Below are positions 37,149 to 47,697 of a stretch of 64,000 bases of DNA, piece after piece. Under the pieces are notes generated by a model. The model saw only the letters and a program-made list of their open reading frames with translations. It ran no database searches and was not told where the DNA came from. The position numbers and the translations under genes were made by a program. Location of the stretch: contig NZ_CP132976.1 in NCBI RefSeq assembly GCF_030864005.1, positions 4,898,001 to 4,962,000 on the forward strand, given 5' to 3'. The DNA is from Achromobacter seleniivolatilans. GTDB lineage: Bacteria > Pseudomonadota > Gammaproteobacteria > Burkholderiales > Burkholderiaceae_B. The stretch's first letter is position 1, and every line of letters begins with the position of its first letter.

Positions 37149-37541
37149 ATGCGTCACGGTCATGGCTTGCGTAAGCTCAACCGCACCAGCAGTCACCGTC
37201 TTGCCATGTTTCGCAACATGGCTGTTTCGTTGATCACCCACGAAGCAATCAAGACCACGCTGCCGAAGGCGAAAGAATTGCGCCGCGTCATCGAACCCCT
37301 GATCACGCTGGGCAAAGAACCCACGCTGGCGAACAAGCGTCTGGCTTTTGCCCGTCTGCGCGATCGCGATGCGGTGGTCAAGCTGTTTGCCGAAATCGGC
37401 CCGCGCTACGCGGCCCGTAACGGCGGCTACACCCGCGTGCTGAAGATGGGCTTCCGTCAAGGCGACAACGCTCCCATGGCTTTCATGGAACTCGTTGACC
37501 GTCCGGAAGTTGATGAAGCCGCTGCGGACAGCGCTGAGTAA
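37149..37541 (+). CDS. rplQ: 50S ribosomal protein L17
   Basis: 130 residues ([20 protein letters not shown]). Tunnel-exit protein of the large subunit; last gene of the alpha operon. The body ends at [10 protein letters not shown] and is followed by a short acidic tail. The 189-bp gap after rpoA shows no clear promoter. A strong terminator follows. Confidence 0.98.
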   Translation: MRHGHGLRKLNRTSSHRLAMFRNMAVSLITHEAIKTTLPKAKELRRVIEPLITLGKEPTLANKRLAFARLRDRDAVVKLFAEIGPRYAARNGGYTRVLKMGFRQGDNAPMAFMELVDRPEVDEAAADSAE

Positions 37542-37562
37542 TTCTCAGTAGCTCGATAAGCG

Positions 37563-37596
37563 ACAAGGGCGGGTCTTCGGACCCGCCCTTGTTTTA
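37563..37596 (+). terminator. Terminator of the alpha operon
   Basis: ACAAGGGCGGGTC (37563-37575) pairs perfectly with GACCCGCCCTTGT (37580-37592) around a TTCG tetraloop, then TTTATTT. Very strong intrinsic terminator 21 bp after rplQ. The stem can also act for the convergent HIT gene. Confidence 0.92.
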
Positions 37597-37652
37597 TTTG
37601 CGCGCCGCAAAGCGCGCGAACGCATGGGCAGGATTGCCGCGACTACCCGTTA

Positions 37653-38090
37653 TCAGGTTGCGTGCAGCGCGCTACGCAGCGCCTCTGCCGTTTGCGCAAG
37701 CACCTCTTGCGGCGGTTGCGGCGGCATTTTGAAGGTCAGGTTTTGTTGTTCGATGTACTGCGTGGACGTGACGTCCTGCGTGTGGTGCATGGGGATGACA
37801 TGCGCGTGAGCGTGGGCGACGTGAATGCCAGTGAAAGCGAAACCGACGCGCTCCACGCCGTACAGCGCCTTCATGTGGCGGCCGAGTTTTTGCCCCAGGT
37901 TCAGGATGTTGCCCGCCAGATCGGCCGGCATGTCTTCGTAATAGGGATAGTGCTGCTTCGGAATGATGAGGGTGTGGCCGGGGCGCACCGGCTGGATATC
38001 CAGGAAAGCCAGCAGGCGCTCGTCCTCGTGGATGATGTGCGCGGGGATCTCCCGGCGCGCGATGCGGCAGAACAGACAGTTATCAGTCAT
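37653..38090 (-). CDS. HIT family hydrolase
   Basis: 145 residues from the ATG at 38090 (MTDNCLFCRIARREIPAHII), with GAGG in front. Histidine-triad motif HVAHAHAHVIP near residue 95, giving H-x-H-x-H around the phosphate. N-terminal CLFC is the usual possible metal site. HIT proteins of this branch are nucleotide hydrolases or transferases such as adenosine phosphoramidases. Single gene, convergent with rplQ and divergent from cutA. Confidence 0.88.
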   Translation of the reverse strand: MTDNCLFCRIARREIPAHIIHEDERLLAFLDIQPVRPGHTLIIPKQHYPYYEDMPADLAGNILNLGQKLGRHMKALYGVERVGFAFTGIHVAHAHAHVIPMHHTQDVTSTQYIEQQNLTFKMPPQPPQEVLAQTAEALRSALHAT

Positions 38091-38212
38091 GCGGGCCTCG
38101 GTGAATACGGGTGGCATGGCGGCGAGTTCAGTCCCGGCGAATCCGGCTGGCTGCCGCAATACCGATAAAATACCCCGAGTTACATCTCACACGGGTATCC
38201 CAAGGAGGTTCC

Positions 38213-38560
38213 ATGTTGCGCGATGACGACGTCGTGCTGGTCATCAGCAATGCCCCCGACCTGTTGCTCGCCAAGCGGATCGCCCATGTGCTGGTCGAAG
38301 ACGGGCTGGCGGCGTGCGTGAACCTTGGCGCGCCGGGCCTGTCCATCTACATGTGGAACGGAGAGGTCGAAGGGGCGGAAGAGATTCCCCTCCAGATAAA
38401 AACCACCTACGCGCGCCACCAGGCTGTAGTGCAGGCCCTGGCGCAGATGCATCCCTATGATGTGCCCGAAATCATCGTGCTGCCGGTCATTGGCGGCGCC
38501 GCGCCCTATCTGGACTGGGTGCGTGCACAAACGGCCATCACGCAGAACAAGAGAGACTGA
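38213..38560 (+). CDS. cutA: Divalent-cation tolerance protein CutA
   Basis: 115 residues from the ATG at 38213 with an excellent AAGGAGG site. Trimeric ferredoxin-like CutA1 fold: VLVISNAPDLLLAKRIAHVL, AACVNLGAPGLSIYMWNGEV, MHPYDVPEIIVLPVIGG. The role in copper tolerance is disputed; the family is conserved next to dsbD, as here. Its stop codon shares one base with the dsbD start, so the two are coupled. Confidence 0.93.
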   Translation: MLRDDDVVLVISNAPDLLLAKRIAHVLVEDGLAACVNLGAPGLSIYMWNGEVEGAEEIPLQIKTTYARHQAVVQALAQMHPYDVPEIIVLPVIGGAAPYLDWVRAQTAITQNKRD

Positions 38561-40464
38561 TGTTGCAACTTGCCGGTTTCGTCGGCGCGCCAAGGCGCAC
38601 CCATCCCGCTACTCGCGCGGCTTACGCGGTTCTCAGGCAGTGCCTGGCCATGCTGGCAATGGTGCTGCTGATGGTTGGGTGGCAGGCAGCGGCGCATGCC
38701 GAAGCCGAGTTTCTGGAGCCTGAGAAAGCATTTGTCTTCAGCGCTCAGATGACGGCGCCCGACACCCTGGAGTTGCGCTACCGCGTCGCGCCTGGCTACT
38801 ACATGTACCGCGAGCGCTTTGGCATTACGATCAGCCCGGCAGGCGCGACGACCTTGGGCGAGGCGGTCTATCCAAAGGGCGAGGTCAAATATGACCCGAC
38901 GTTTGAGAAAGACATGGAGGTCTTTCACAAAGATGTGGCGATTCGCGTCCCGGTGGGCTCGGGCGTCCAGCCCTTTACGCTGACGCTGACTGGCCAGGGT
39001 TGCGCTGACGCGGGGCTTTGTTATCCCCCGATGGACAGCAGCGTCAAGTTGACGCCGGTGGCCGGAGGTTATGCGCTGGCGGGCGCCGGTGCGGTGCTGG
39101 CATCAGCAGGCGCGGCGTCTCCAAGCGGCTTGGGCGCGCTGGTCAATGCTGGCGACACCAGCCTGGCCGACGCCCTGGGCGGCCTGGGTTGGGCCAAGAC
39201 GGCAGGCGTTTTCCTGGTGCTGGGCCTGTTGCTGGCCTTTACGCCCTGCGTGCTGCCGATGATTCCGATTCTGTCTTCGATTGTGTTGGGCGGCGTGGCG
39301 CAGCCCCGCCCGACGCGTGGACGCGGATTGGCGCTGGCAGCCACCTATGTGTTGGGTATGTCGGTGGTCTACACCGCGCTGGGTGTGGCTGCGGGCTTGA
39401 GCGGCGCGGGTCTGGCGGCCTGGCTGCAAACGCCTTGGATTCTGACCCTTTTCGCGATCTTGCTGACCGTGCTGGCACTCGCGATGTTCGATGCTTTCAC
39501 GTTTCAGATGCCTTCGGGTATCCAGGCCAAGCTGGCCGAACGCTCTTCTCGCGTGCCGGGCGGGCGCTACACCGGCGCATTGGTGATGGGCGCGTTGTCG
39601 GCGTTGATCGTCGGGCCTTGCGTGGCAGCGCCGCTGGCGGGCGCACTGCTGTATATATCGCAAACGGGCGACGTATTCCTGGGCGGGTCGGCGCTGTTCG
39701 CGATGGCCTGGGGCATGGGTGTGCCGTTGCTGATTGTGGGCGCGTCTTCGGGCGCGCTGCTGCCCAAAGCGGGCCCCTGGATGGACGGGGTCAAGCGTCT
39801 GTTCGGCATGCTGTTGCTGGCGACGGCCTGGTGGATGCTGATCCCCGTGGTGCCGACTTGGGTACAAATGACGGGGTGGGCATTCCTGGCAGTGGTGTCT
39901 GCCGTGATGCTGAGGGCCTTTGACGCCCTGCCAGCGGGCGCAGGCGCGGCTCGAATGTTCGGCAAGGGCTTGGGCTTGCTCTTGGCGTTGGCGGCCGCTG
40001 CGTGGCTTGTGGGCGCAGCCAGTGGCGGGCGTGATGTATTGCAACCCCTGTCGCATTTGGCTGCCCGCGCTGGGGCGCCAGCTGGTACGGCTAGCGCGAG
40101 CGGCGAAGTTCACTTCACCCGCGTGCGCAACAACGCCGAACTGGACGCGCTGCTGGCGCAGAGCCGCCAGCCGGTGATGCTGGATTTCTATGCGGACTGG
40201 TGTGTGTCGTGCCGCGAGATGGAGCGCTTCACGTTCAGTGATCCGGGTGTGGCGCAACGTATGGCGGGCATGGTGCTGGTGCAGGCGGATGTGACGGCCA
40301 ACAATGCTGACGATCGCGCGCTGTTAAAGCGGTTCCGTCTGTTTGGCCCGCCGGGCATCATGTTCTTCGAACCCGGAGGCAAGGAGCTGCCGGATGCCCG
40401 CGTGGTGGGTTTCCAGGACGCCAAGCGCTTTACGGAATCACTGGATCGCGTGCTGGTGCGTTAA
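38560..40464 (+). CDS. dsbD: Thiol:disulfide interchange protein DsbD
   Basis: 634 residues. A signal peptide and N-terminal periplasmic domain carry Cys148/Cys154 (GCADAGLCYPP). The eight-helix membrane part has redox cysteines C230 in FTPCVLPMIP and C354 in GPCVAAPLAG. The C-terminal thioredoxin domain has C548-V-S-C551 (DWCVSCREM). All six redox cysteines are present. It moves electrons from cytoplasmic thioredoxin to periplasmic DsbC, DsbG and the cytochrome c thioreduction pathway. The nearby cytochrome c biogenesis genes fit that role. The ATG overlaps the cutA stop. Confidence 0.95.
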   Translation: MLQLAGFVGAPRRTHPATRAAYAVLRQCLAMLAMVLLMVGWQAAAHAEAEFLEPEKAFVFSAQMTAPDTLELRYRVAPGYYMYRERFGITISPAGATTLGEAVYPKGEVKYDPTFEKDMEVFHKDVAIRVPVGSGVQPFTLTLTGQGCADAGLCYPPMDSSVKLTPVAGGYALAGAGAVLASAGAASPSGLGALVNAGDTSLADALGGLGWAKTAGVFLVLGLLLAFTPCVLPMIPILSSIVLGGVAQPRPTRGRGLALAATYVLGMSVVYTALGVAAGLSGAGLAAWLQTPWILTLFAILLTVLALAMFDAFTFQMPSGIQAKLAERSSRVPGGRYTGALVMGALSALIVGPCVAAPLAGALLYISQTGDVFLGGSALFAMAWGMGVPLLIVGASSGALLPKAGPWMDGVKRLFGMLLLATAWWMLIPVVPTWVQMTGWAFLAVVSAVMLRAFDALPAGAGAARMFGKGLGLLLALAAAAWLVGAASGGRDVLQPLSHLAARAGAPAGTASASGEVHFTRVRNNAELDALLAQSRQPVMLDFYADWCVSCREMERFTFSDPGVAQRMAGMVLVQADVTANNADDRALLKRFRLFGPPGIMFFEPGGKELPDARVVGFQDAKRFTESLDRVLVR

Positions 40465-40532
40465 GCGCGCCCGGGATACCATGGCTGCGGCGCCGCGTGG
40501 GTGGCGCAATCCACCTCCATCAGGCCAGCGCC

Positions 40533-41462
40533 GTGACGTCCCCAACAGTTGATGCAAGCGAGGACCAGCACGGTCTTATCTATCTTCAATTGATGTTCGT
40601 CATGGCCACTTGGGGCCTGAACATCGTCTCCATCAAGTATCTGACGCAGCACATGGACATCCAGGCGCTGGCTGCCGTGCGGATCGTGGTTGCGTTCATT
40701 ACCGTCACGCTCATCATCAAGGCGCGGCGCGGCCGCATTCCCAAGCTGGGGCGCGTCGAGCTCGGCTGGGTGGCGCTGGCGGGCTTCTTGGTGGTCTATG
40801 CGCACCAGGTGGCGCTGGTCTCGGGGCTGCGGTTTTCGTCGGCAGCCAACGGCACGCTGATCATGGCGACCAGCCCCTTGCTGTCGGCCCTGCTTGCCGC
40901 CATTTTCTATCGCGAAAAACTCACGTTGGTCCGGATCTCAGGCGCGTTGCTGGGGCTCCTTGGCGTGGGCATGGTAGTTGCCGGCAGCGGCGCGCAATTT
41001 GGCTTGACCGGCTGGGGTGACGCGGTGGTCTTTGTGGCGGTGCTGGTGTTCGTGTTCGGCGGACTGGTCATTCAGCGCATGTCGCGAATGATGGATCCGT
41101 TGGGGATGCTCTGGTACATGTACCTGGCCGGCGGATTGATGCTGGTGGTGCATGCCGCCATTACGCCGTCGTCGTATCAGACCGATACTTGGCAGATGAC
41201 GTGGTGGCCGTGGCTGGTCTTGCTGTTTTCAGCCGTGATTGCGTCCGGCGTCAGCAATATAGTCTGGAATGCTGGCATCGCACGTTTGGGCATCAGCCGT
41301 GCAGCGTTGTTTGTGAATTGGCTGCCCATTTTCGGGCTGCTTTTCGCGTCGCTGTTCTTGGACGAGCAGGTCACGTTGACGCACATCGTAGGCCTGGCCT
41401 GCGTGTTGGGCGGAACCTGGTTGGGACTGCGCCGCAGCGACCCGCGTCAGCGCTTTCGCTGA
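40533..41462 (+). CDS. DMT superfamily (EamA) transporter
   Basis: 309 residues from a GTG at 40533; an alternative in-frame GTG at 40497 would add 12 residues, and neither has a strong ribosome site. Ten hydrophobic segments in two EamA repeats (FVMATWGLNIVSIKYL at the start of the first, WGDAVVFVAVLVFVFGGLVI at the start of the second). Probable exporter of amino acids or metabolites; the substrate is unknown. It follows dsbD by about 70 bp. Confidence 0.8.
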   Translation: MTSPTVDASEDQHGLIYLQLMFVMATWGLNIVSIKYLTQHMDIQALAAVRIVVAFITVTLIIKARRGRIPKLGRVELGWVALAGFLVVYAHQVALVSGLRFSSAANGTLIMATSPLLSALLAAIFYREKLTLVRISGALLGLLGVGMVVAGSGAQFGLTGWGDAVVFVAVLVFVFGGLVIQRMSRMMDPLGMLWYMYLAGGLMLVVHAAITPSSYQTDTWQMTWWPWLVLLFSAVIASGVSNIVWNAGIARLGISRAALFVNWLPIFGLLFASLFLDEQVTLTHIVGLACVLGGTWLGLRRSDPRQRFR

Positions 41463-41464
41463 AA

Positions 41465-41501
41465 CGTTGCGTACCGGCCCAAGAGGCCCGGCACGCAACG
41501 C
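41465..41501. terminator. Hairpin between convergent DMT and hemB genes
   Basis: CGTTGCGT pairs with ACGCAACG, with inner CCGG/CCGG and GGCC contacts, in the 48-bp gap between the two convergent stops. No long T-run on either side, so termination is probably partial. Confidence 0.45.
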
Positions 41502-41510
41502 TTTGCGTGA

Positions 41511-43147
<1,637 letters not shown>

Positions 43148-43370
43148 GGATGGGCTTTGGATACGGTTGGTTTCGAGCCCTATTGTATAATCCGGCGTTT
43201 GCAACAGTGGTCCCCGTGCGCGGAGCCGTCTTTTTTGCTTACTGTTTAGGTTGCCGATGGCAGCTTGGCAGGCGAATTGGGCAAATGAGGTTCGATACGG
43301 TTTTCCAGGGTGTGCGGGGCAGGCGTGGGCGCCTTTTTGCGCCTTGATCGATGCGATCGTCGAGGTCTTC

Positions 43371-44072
43371 ATGAAGCGTGTGCTGTCCCGGATGTTGGTT
43401 GCGAGCGGGCTGTTGCTCGGCGCCTCCGCCCTATCTACACCTAGTTTCGCCGCTGACGGCGCTGCGGGGCCGGCCAAGCCGGATGCCGCCAAGGGTGGCC
43501 AGCTGTTTGACCAAGGCGATGCCTCAAGAGGCATCATCGCCTGTGCGTCCTGTCATGGCGCGGCGGGCAACAGCACCATCCCGGTGAACCCTAACCTGGC
43601 CGCGCAACCCCACGAATATCTGGCCAAGCAATTGGCAGATTTCCAGATCAAGCAGGGCGCGAAGTTGCCGGTGCGCAATGGCGCTGGCGGCAATCCGACC
43701 CCAATGACCGCAATGGCGCAGAATCTGACGCCGGCCGACATGCAAAACATCGCGTTGTATCTGGCGCAGCAGCCGCTGAAAGAGCCCGCCACGGCCGGCT
43801 ATGAGAAGTTGGTTGATCTGGGTCAAAAGATCTGGCGCGGCGGTTTGCCTGAGCGCAATGTTCCGGCGTGCGCGGCATGTCACTCTGCCAATGGCGCCGG
43901 AATCCCTGGCCAGTACCCGCGTTTGTCGGGGCAGTTCCCCATGTACATTGAAGAGCAGTTGAAGCTGTTCCGCAGCGGCGACCGCAAGAACGACATCATG
44001 TTCGCGATTGCGGACCGTATGTCGGATGCCGATATCAAAGCGGTGTCGGATTACGCGGCTGGCTTGCGCTAG
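43371..44072 (+). CDS. Cytochrome c4, diheme
   Basis: 233 residues from the ATG at 43371 with GAGG in front. Signal peptide (VLSRMLVASGLLLGASALST, cleavage near SFAAD), then two cytochrome c domains with haem sites C58-A-S-C-H62 and C167-A-A-C-H171 and downstream Met ligands such as PTPMTAMAQN. Diheme periplasmic electron carrier, usually feeding terminal oxidases. Directly followed by resB and ccsA, which attach its haem. A TATAAT at 43186-43191 may be its -10. Confidence 0.93.
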   Translation: MKRVLSRMLVASGLLLGASALSTPSFAADGAAGPAKPDAAKGGQLFDQGDASRGIIACASCHGAAGNSTIPVNPNLAAQPHEYLAKQLADFQIKQGAKLPVRNGAGGNPTPMTAMAQNLTPADMQNIALYLAQQPLKEPATAGYEKLVDLGQKIWRGGLPERNVPACAACHSANGAGIPGQYPRLSGQFPMYIEEQLKLFRSGDRKNDIMFAIADRMSDADIKAVSDYAAGLR

Positions 44073-44154
44073 GCATTCTGCAACGCGCGCGGCTGGTCCG
44101 CGTTTACGCAACTTGAGCGTTACGGAACCTGGTTCCGTTGCGCGCTGTCTATGA

Positions 44155-44187
44155 GGGGGGTAGCCGATTGCGCGGCCCCCCTTTTTT
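44155..44187 (+). terminator. Terminator hairpin abutting the resB start
   Basis: GGGGGG (44155-44160) pairs with CCCCCC (44176-44181) and is followed by TTTTTT (44182-44187), one base before the ATG of resB. It looks like a good intrinsic terminator for the cytochrome c4 gene, but it occupies the place of the resB ribosome site. Confidence 0.65.
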
Positions 44188-44188
44188 C

Positions 44189-46267
44189 ATGAATTCGACT
44201 CGAACCCATACCCGCCCCTCTTTGCGCAGCCTGCCCGGCGACTTCTTCGAACTACTCGGTTCGATGCGTTTTGCCGTCAGCCTGCTGATGTTCATTTGCG
44301 TGGCGAGTCTGGTCGGGACGGTGTTGCAGCAGAATCGTTCGTCCAGCAACTACATCGATCAATTCGGTCCGTTCTGGTACGAGGTATTCGACAAGTTTTC
44401 GATCTGGCACGTCTACAACAGCTGGTGGTTTCTGCTGATCATGGGCTTTTTGGTCGTGTCGACCTCGGTCTGTTTGATCCGCAATGCCCCGAAGATGCTG
44501 CGAGATGCGCGATCGTTTCGCGAGCACGTGCGAGCAAGCAGCCTGCGGGCGTTTCCCCATCGCGTGGAAACCGAAGAACCCACGGATGTGCCGCAAACGG
44601 CCGCTGGCCTGAAGGCATTGCTGCAGCGCTTGGGTTATGCGGTGCGCGAACGCCACGATAACGACGGCGTGCTGCTGGCGGCCAAGAAAGGCAGCGCCAA
44701 CCGCTTGGGTTATGTGTTTGCCCATGCGGCCATGGTCATCATCTGCATTGGCGGATTGCTGGACAGTGAATTGCCAGTGCGCCTGCAAGTCATGTTTGGC
44801 GGCAAGCATCCCATTGTCGAAAACATGCTGATTTCCGAAGTGCCGGAAAGCGGGCGTTTGTCTGTCGACAACCCAAGCTTTCGGGCCAGCGTGCTGGTGC
44901 CCGAAGGCGGGCAGGCCAGCACGGCTGTCGTGATGGTGGGCGATGGCGCGTTGGTGCAACCGATGCCCTTCACGTTGAAGCTGAAGAAATTCATCGTTGA
45001 TTACTACTCCACGGGCATGCCCAGCCGTTTTGCCAGCGAAGTCGAAGTCACTGACCCCGACACCGGCAAAACGTTTGATTCCACGATCGAGGTCAACGAG
45101 CCGCTGCGCTTCAAGGGCATGACCGTCTATCAGTCCAGTTTTGATGACGGCGGCAGCACGGTGGTGCTGAAAGGCTACCCACTAGTAGGTTCTGGCGATG
45201 CCACGTTCGCCGTTGACGGCACAGTGGGCAAGACCAGCGAAGTGACTGCTCACACGGCCAAAGGGCCGCGCAGCATGGGCATTGAGATCACCGCCATGCG
45301 GCCTATCAATGTGGAAGACCTGACCCGCGGCGAGCCCAAGGGCGCCAACCAGAGTTTTGCCGAGCACGTCGCTTCGGTATCCGGCAGCGCGGCAGGCAAG
45401 AAAAACGAAAACCTGCGCAACGTTGGTCCCAGCGTCGAATACAAGCTGATTGACGACGCCGGTCAGGCCCACGAATTCCAGAACTACATGCTGCCCATGG
45501 AGTTGGACGGCGCCAGCGTGTTCTTGGCGGGCGTGCGCAACAGCGCCGCTGAACCCTTCCGCTACTTACGCATTCCCGCCGATGACGATAGTTCGATTGC
45601 GGAGTTCATGCGTCTGCGCGCGGTCTTGGCCGATCCGGCTGCCCGCCAGGAGGCAGCCCGCCGTTTTGCCGAGCGTAACAGCCCGTCAGGCGCAGACCGC
45701 CAGCCCTTGCAGACAGCCGCCGAGCGCGCGCTTGAGACTTTTGCAACCGGCGGCCTGCAAGCCGTGGCTGCATTTTTACAGGCCAATACGCCCGCTGCCG
45801 ATCTGGAGCGCGCAGCCGATGTCGTGATCCGCCTGATCGGCGCCAGCATGAACGAATTGCGCAGCATCGCACGTGAGCGCGCAGGCTTGCCGGCCGTGCC
45901 GGTTGAAGGTGCCGAGGGTGAACGCGCGGCGGTCTGGTCGAGGTTGGCGGTGGCGGCGTTGTCCGACCTGACGGTCTATCCGGCGCCGGTTTTCCTGTCT
46001 TTGGCGGATTTCAACCATGTGCAGGCCAGCGTATTCCAGGTCAGCCGCACACCGGGAAAAAACACGGTTTATCTGGGCAGCCTCTTGCTGGTGCTGGGGG
46101 TGTTTTCGATGTTCTATATCCGGGATCGCCGCATCTGGATCTGGGTCAAGCCGCAAGGTAGCGGCAGCAGCGTCCTGGCGGCCATGACATCCCAGAAGCG
46201 TACACTCGACTTCAATCAAGAGTTTGAACGCTTCAAGCAGGCGCTGCTGCGCCAGAAGAGGTCTTAA
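44189..46267 (+). CDS. resB: Cytochrome c biogenesis protein ResB (System II)
   Basis: 692 residues from the ATG at 44189 (MNSTRTHTRPSLRSLPGDFF); no ribosome site is visible because a G/C hairpin lies in front. An in-frame TTG at 44138 is an alternative. Three N-terminal membrane segments (FAVSLLMFICVASLVGTVLQ; SWWFLLIMGFLVVSTSVCLI; VFAHAAMVIICIGGLLD), a large periplasmic domain with SRFASEVEVTDPDTGKTF and GMTVYQSSFDDGGST, and a last membrane segment near 640 (TVYLGSLLLVLGVFSMFYI). Together with CcsA it moves haem across the membrane and ligates it to apocytochromes. ccsA follows 7 bp later. Confidence 0.93.
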   Translation: MNSTRTHTRPSLRSLPGDFFELLGSMRFAVSLLMFICVASLVGTVLQQNRSSSNYIDQFGPFWYEVFDKFSIWHVYNSWWFLLIMGFLVVSTSVCLIRNAPKMLRDARSFREHVRASSLRAFPHRVETEEPTDVPQTAAGLKALLQRLGYAVRERHDNDGVLLAAKKGSANRLGYVFAHAAMVIICIGGLLDSELPVRLQVMFGGKHPIVENMLISEVPESGRLSVDNPSFRASVLVPEGGQASTAVVMVGDGALVQPMPFTLKLKKFIVDYYSTGMPSRFASEVEVTDPDTGKTFDSTIEVNEPLRFKGMTVYQSSFDDGGSTVVLKGYPLVGSGDATFAVDGTVGKTSEVTAHTAKGPRSMGIEITAMRPINVEDLTRGEPKGANQSFAEHVASVSGSAAGKKNENLRNVGPSVEYKLIDDAGQAHEFQNYMLPMELDGASVFLAGVRNSAAEPFRYLRIPADDDSSIAEFMRLRAVLADPAARQEAARRFAERNSPSGADRQPLQTAAERALETFATGGLQAVAAFLQANTPAADLERAADVVIRLIGASMNELRSIARERAGLPAVPVEGAEGERAAVWSRLAVAALSDLTVYPAPVFLSLADFNHVQASVFQVSRTPGKNTVYLGSLLLVLGVFSMFYIRDRRIWIWVKPQGSGSSVLAAMTSQKRTLDFNQEFERFKQALLRQKRS

Positions 46268-46274
46268 GGTTTTT

Positions 46275-47642
46275 ATGTCCACGACCACCACTACGCATCC
46301 CTCGCCGCCGGAATCGATGGCCGCTTCGCCGGAAACGCTCTGGCAAGACAGCCTGTCTGAAACGGGCGACAGCCGCGCCAGGCGCGGCATGCCCGATTGG
46401 ACCGACGTCGTCTTTTTCCTGTTGCTGGCGGTGGGCGCGGGTTACGCGCTGACTCGGCACGGCGACGCCATGGACTACTACGAGAAGCTCATTCTCTGCG
46501 GCGCTGTACCCGCAGTGGCTTGGCTGGGCTGGTTGTGGCGCCCGTTGCGTCATTTGATGATTGCCTGTGCGATCTCGGCCGGGCTGGCGCTGATGCTGTA
46601 TGGCAACGATTTGGCCCGCGCTGAACAGGTCTTCTTCCTGAAGTACCTGTTCTCTTCGCAATCCGCCATTCTGTGGATGAGCGCGTTGTTCGTGATAGCG
46701 ATGATCTGCTATTGGATCGGCGTGTTCAGCCCCACGGCCGCCTGGCTGGGTACGGCGCTGACTTGGGGCGCCGTCTTCGCGGGTGTGACGGGTTTGCTGG
46801 TACGTTGGCGCGAAGGGCACTTGATGGGCCCTGATCTGGGCCATATTCCGGTCAGCAATCTGTACGAAGTGTTTGTGCTGTTTTCGCTGATCACGGCGTT
46901 GTTCTACCTGTATTACGAACGCAAGTACGCTACGCGCGCGCTGGGCGGTTTTGTGCTGCTGGTGGTGTCGTCGGCCGTGGTGTTCCTGCTTTGGTATTCA
47001 TTTACACGCGACGCCGGGCAGATCCAGCCCTTGGTGCCCGCCTTGAAGAGCTGGTGGATGAAGCTGCACGTGCCAGCCAATTTCATCGGCTACGGCACGT
47101 TCTCGCTGGCGGCGATGGTGGGTTTTGCCTACCTGGTCAAGCAACACGGACAGACTACGTCGTGGGCCAAGCTGGCGCCGTTGTTCATTTTGGGCGTGCT
47201 GCTGTGCGCCGAGCCGATGGTGTTCCGCACCGATGGGCTGTCGGCCACCTGGATGCTGTATTTCGGGGTGGGTGCGGTGATTGTGGGTGCAATCCTGCTG
47301 GGGCGTCGCCGTATTGCCGAAGCTCTGCCGTCGTTGGAAGTGCTGGACGACATCATGTATCGGGCGATTGCGATCGGCTTCGCCTTCTTCACGGTCGCCA
47401 CGATTTTGGGCGCGCTTTGGGCGGCGGACGCCTGGGGCGCGTACTGGCAGTGGGACCCCAAAGAGACCTGGGCGCTGATCGTGTGGCTGAACTACGCCGC
47501 CTGGCTGCATATGCGGCTGATCAAGGGCCTGCGCGGCACGATGGCCGCCTACTGGTCGCTGATGGGTCTGTTGATTACGGGCTTTGCCTTCCTGGGCGTG
47601 AACATGTTCCTGTCCGGGCTGCACTCGTACGGACAGCTGTAA
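46275..47642 (+). CDS. ccsA: Cytochrome c biogenesis protein CcsA/CcsB (System II)
   Basis: 455 residues from the ATG at 46275 with TAAGG in front. Eight or more membrane segments and the haem-handling Trp-rich motif WGAYWQWDPKETWALI near residue 397. External His candidates occur in KLHVPANFIGYGTF and AAWLHMR. Partner of ResB in System II cytochrome c maturation. Compared with minimal CcsA it has a longer N-terminal part with additional membrane segments. Ends at a bidirectional terminator. Confidence 0.93.
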   Translation: MSTTTTTHPSPPESMAASPETLWQDSLSETGDSRARRGMPDWTDVVFFLLLAVGAGYALTRHGDAMDYYEKLILCGAVPAVAWLGWLWRPLRHLMIACAISAGLALMLYGNDLARAEQVFFLKYLFSSQSAILWMSALFVIAMICYWIGVFSPTAAWLGTALTWGAVFAGVTGLLVRWREGHLMGPDLGHIPVSNLYEVFVLFSLITALFYLYYERKYATRALGGFVLLVVSSAVVFLLWYSFTRDAGQIQPLVPALKSWWMKLHVPANFIGYGTFSLAAMVGFAYLVKQHGQTTSWAKLAPLFILGVLLCAEPMVFRTDGLSATWMLYFGVGAVIVGAILLGRRRIAEALPSLEVLDDIMYRAIAIGFAFFTVATILGALWAADAWGAYWQWDPKETWALIVWLNYAAWLHMRLIKGLRGTMAAYWSLMGLLITGFAFLGVNMFLSGLHSYGQL

Positions 47643-47661
47643 GTTCGCCGCATCAACAACA

Positions 47662-47685
47662 AAGGCCCCTAGGGGCCTTTTTTTG
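47662..47685. terminator. Bidirectional terminator between ccsA and lysA
   Basis: AAAGGCCCC (47662-47670) and GGGGCCTTT (47673-47681) form a tight hairpin followed by TTTT; the left side is also A-rich, so it works for both convergent genes. Confidence 0.88.
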
Positions 47686-47697
47686 TTGCTCAGGAAT

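Noticed and set aside
43182..43191. TATAAT between engB and cytochrome c4 as a firm promoter
   Set aside because: Good -10 for the rightward gene, but no -35 at 16-18 bp; kept only as a remark.
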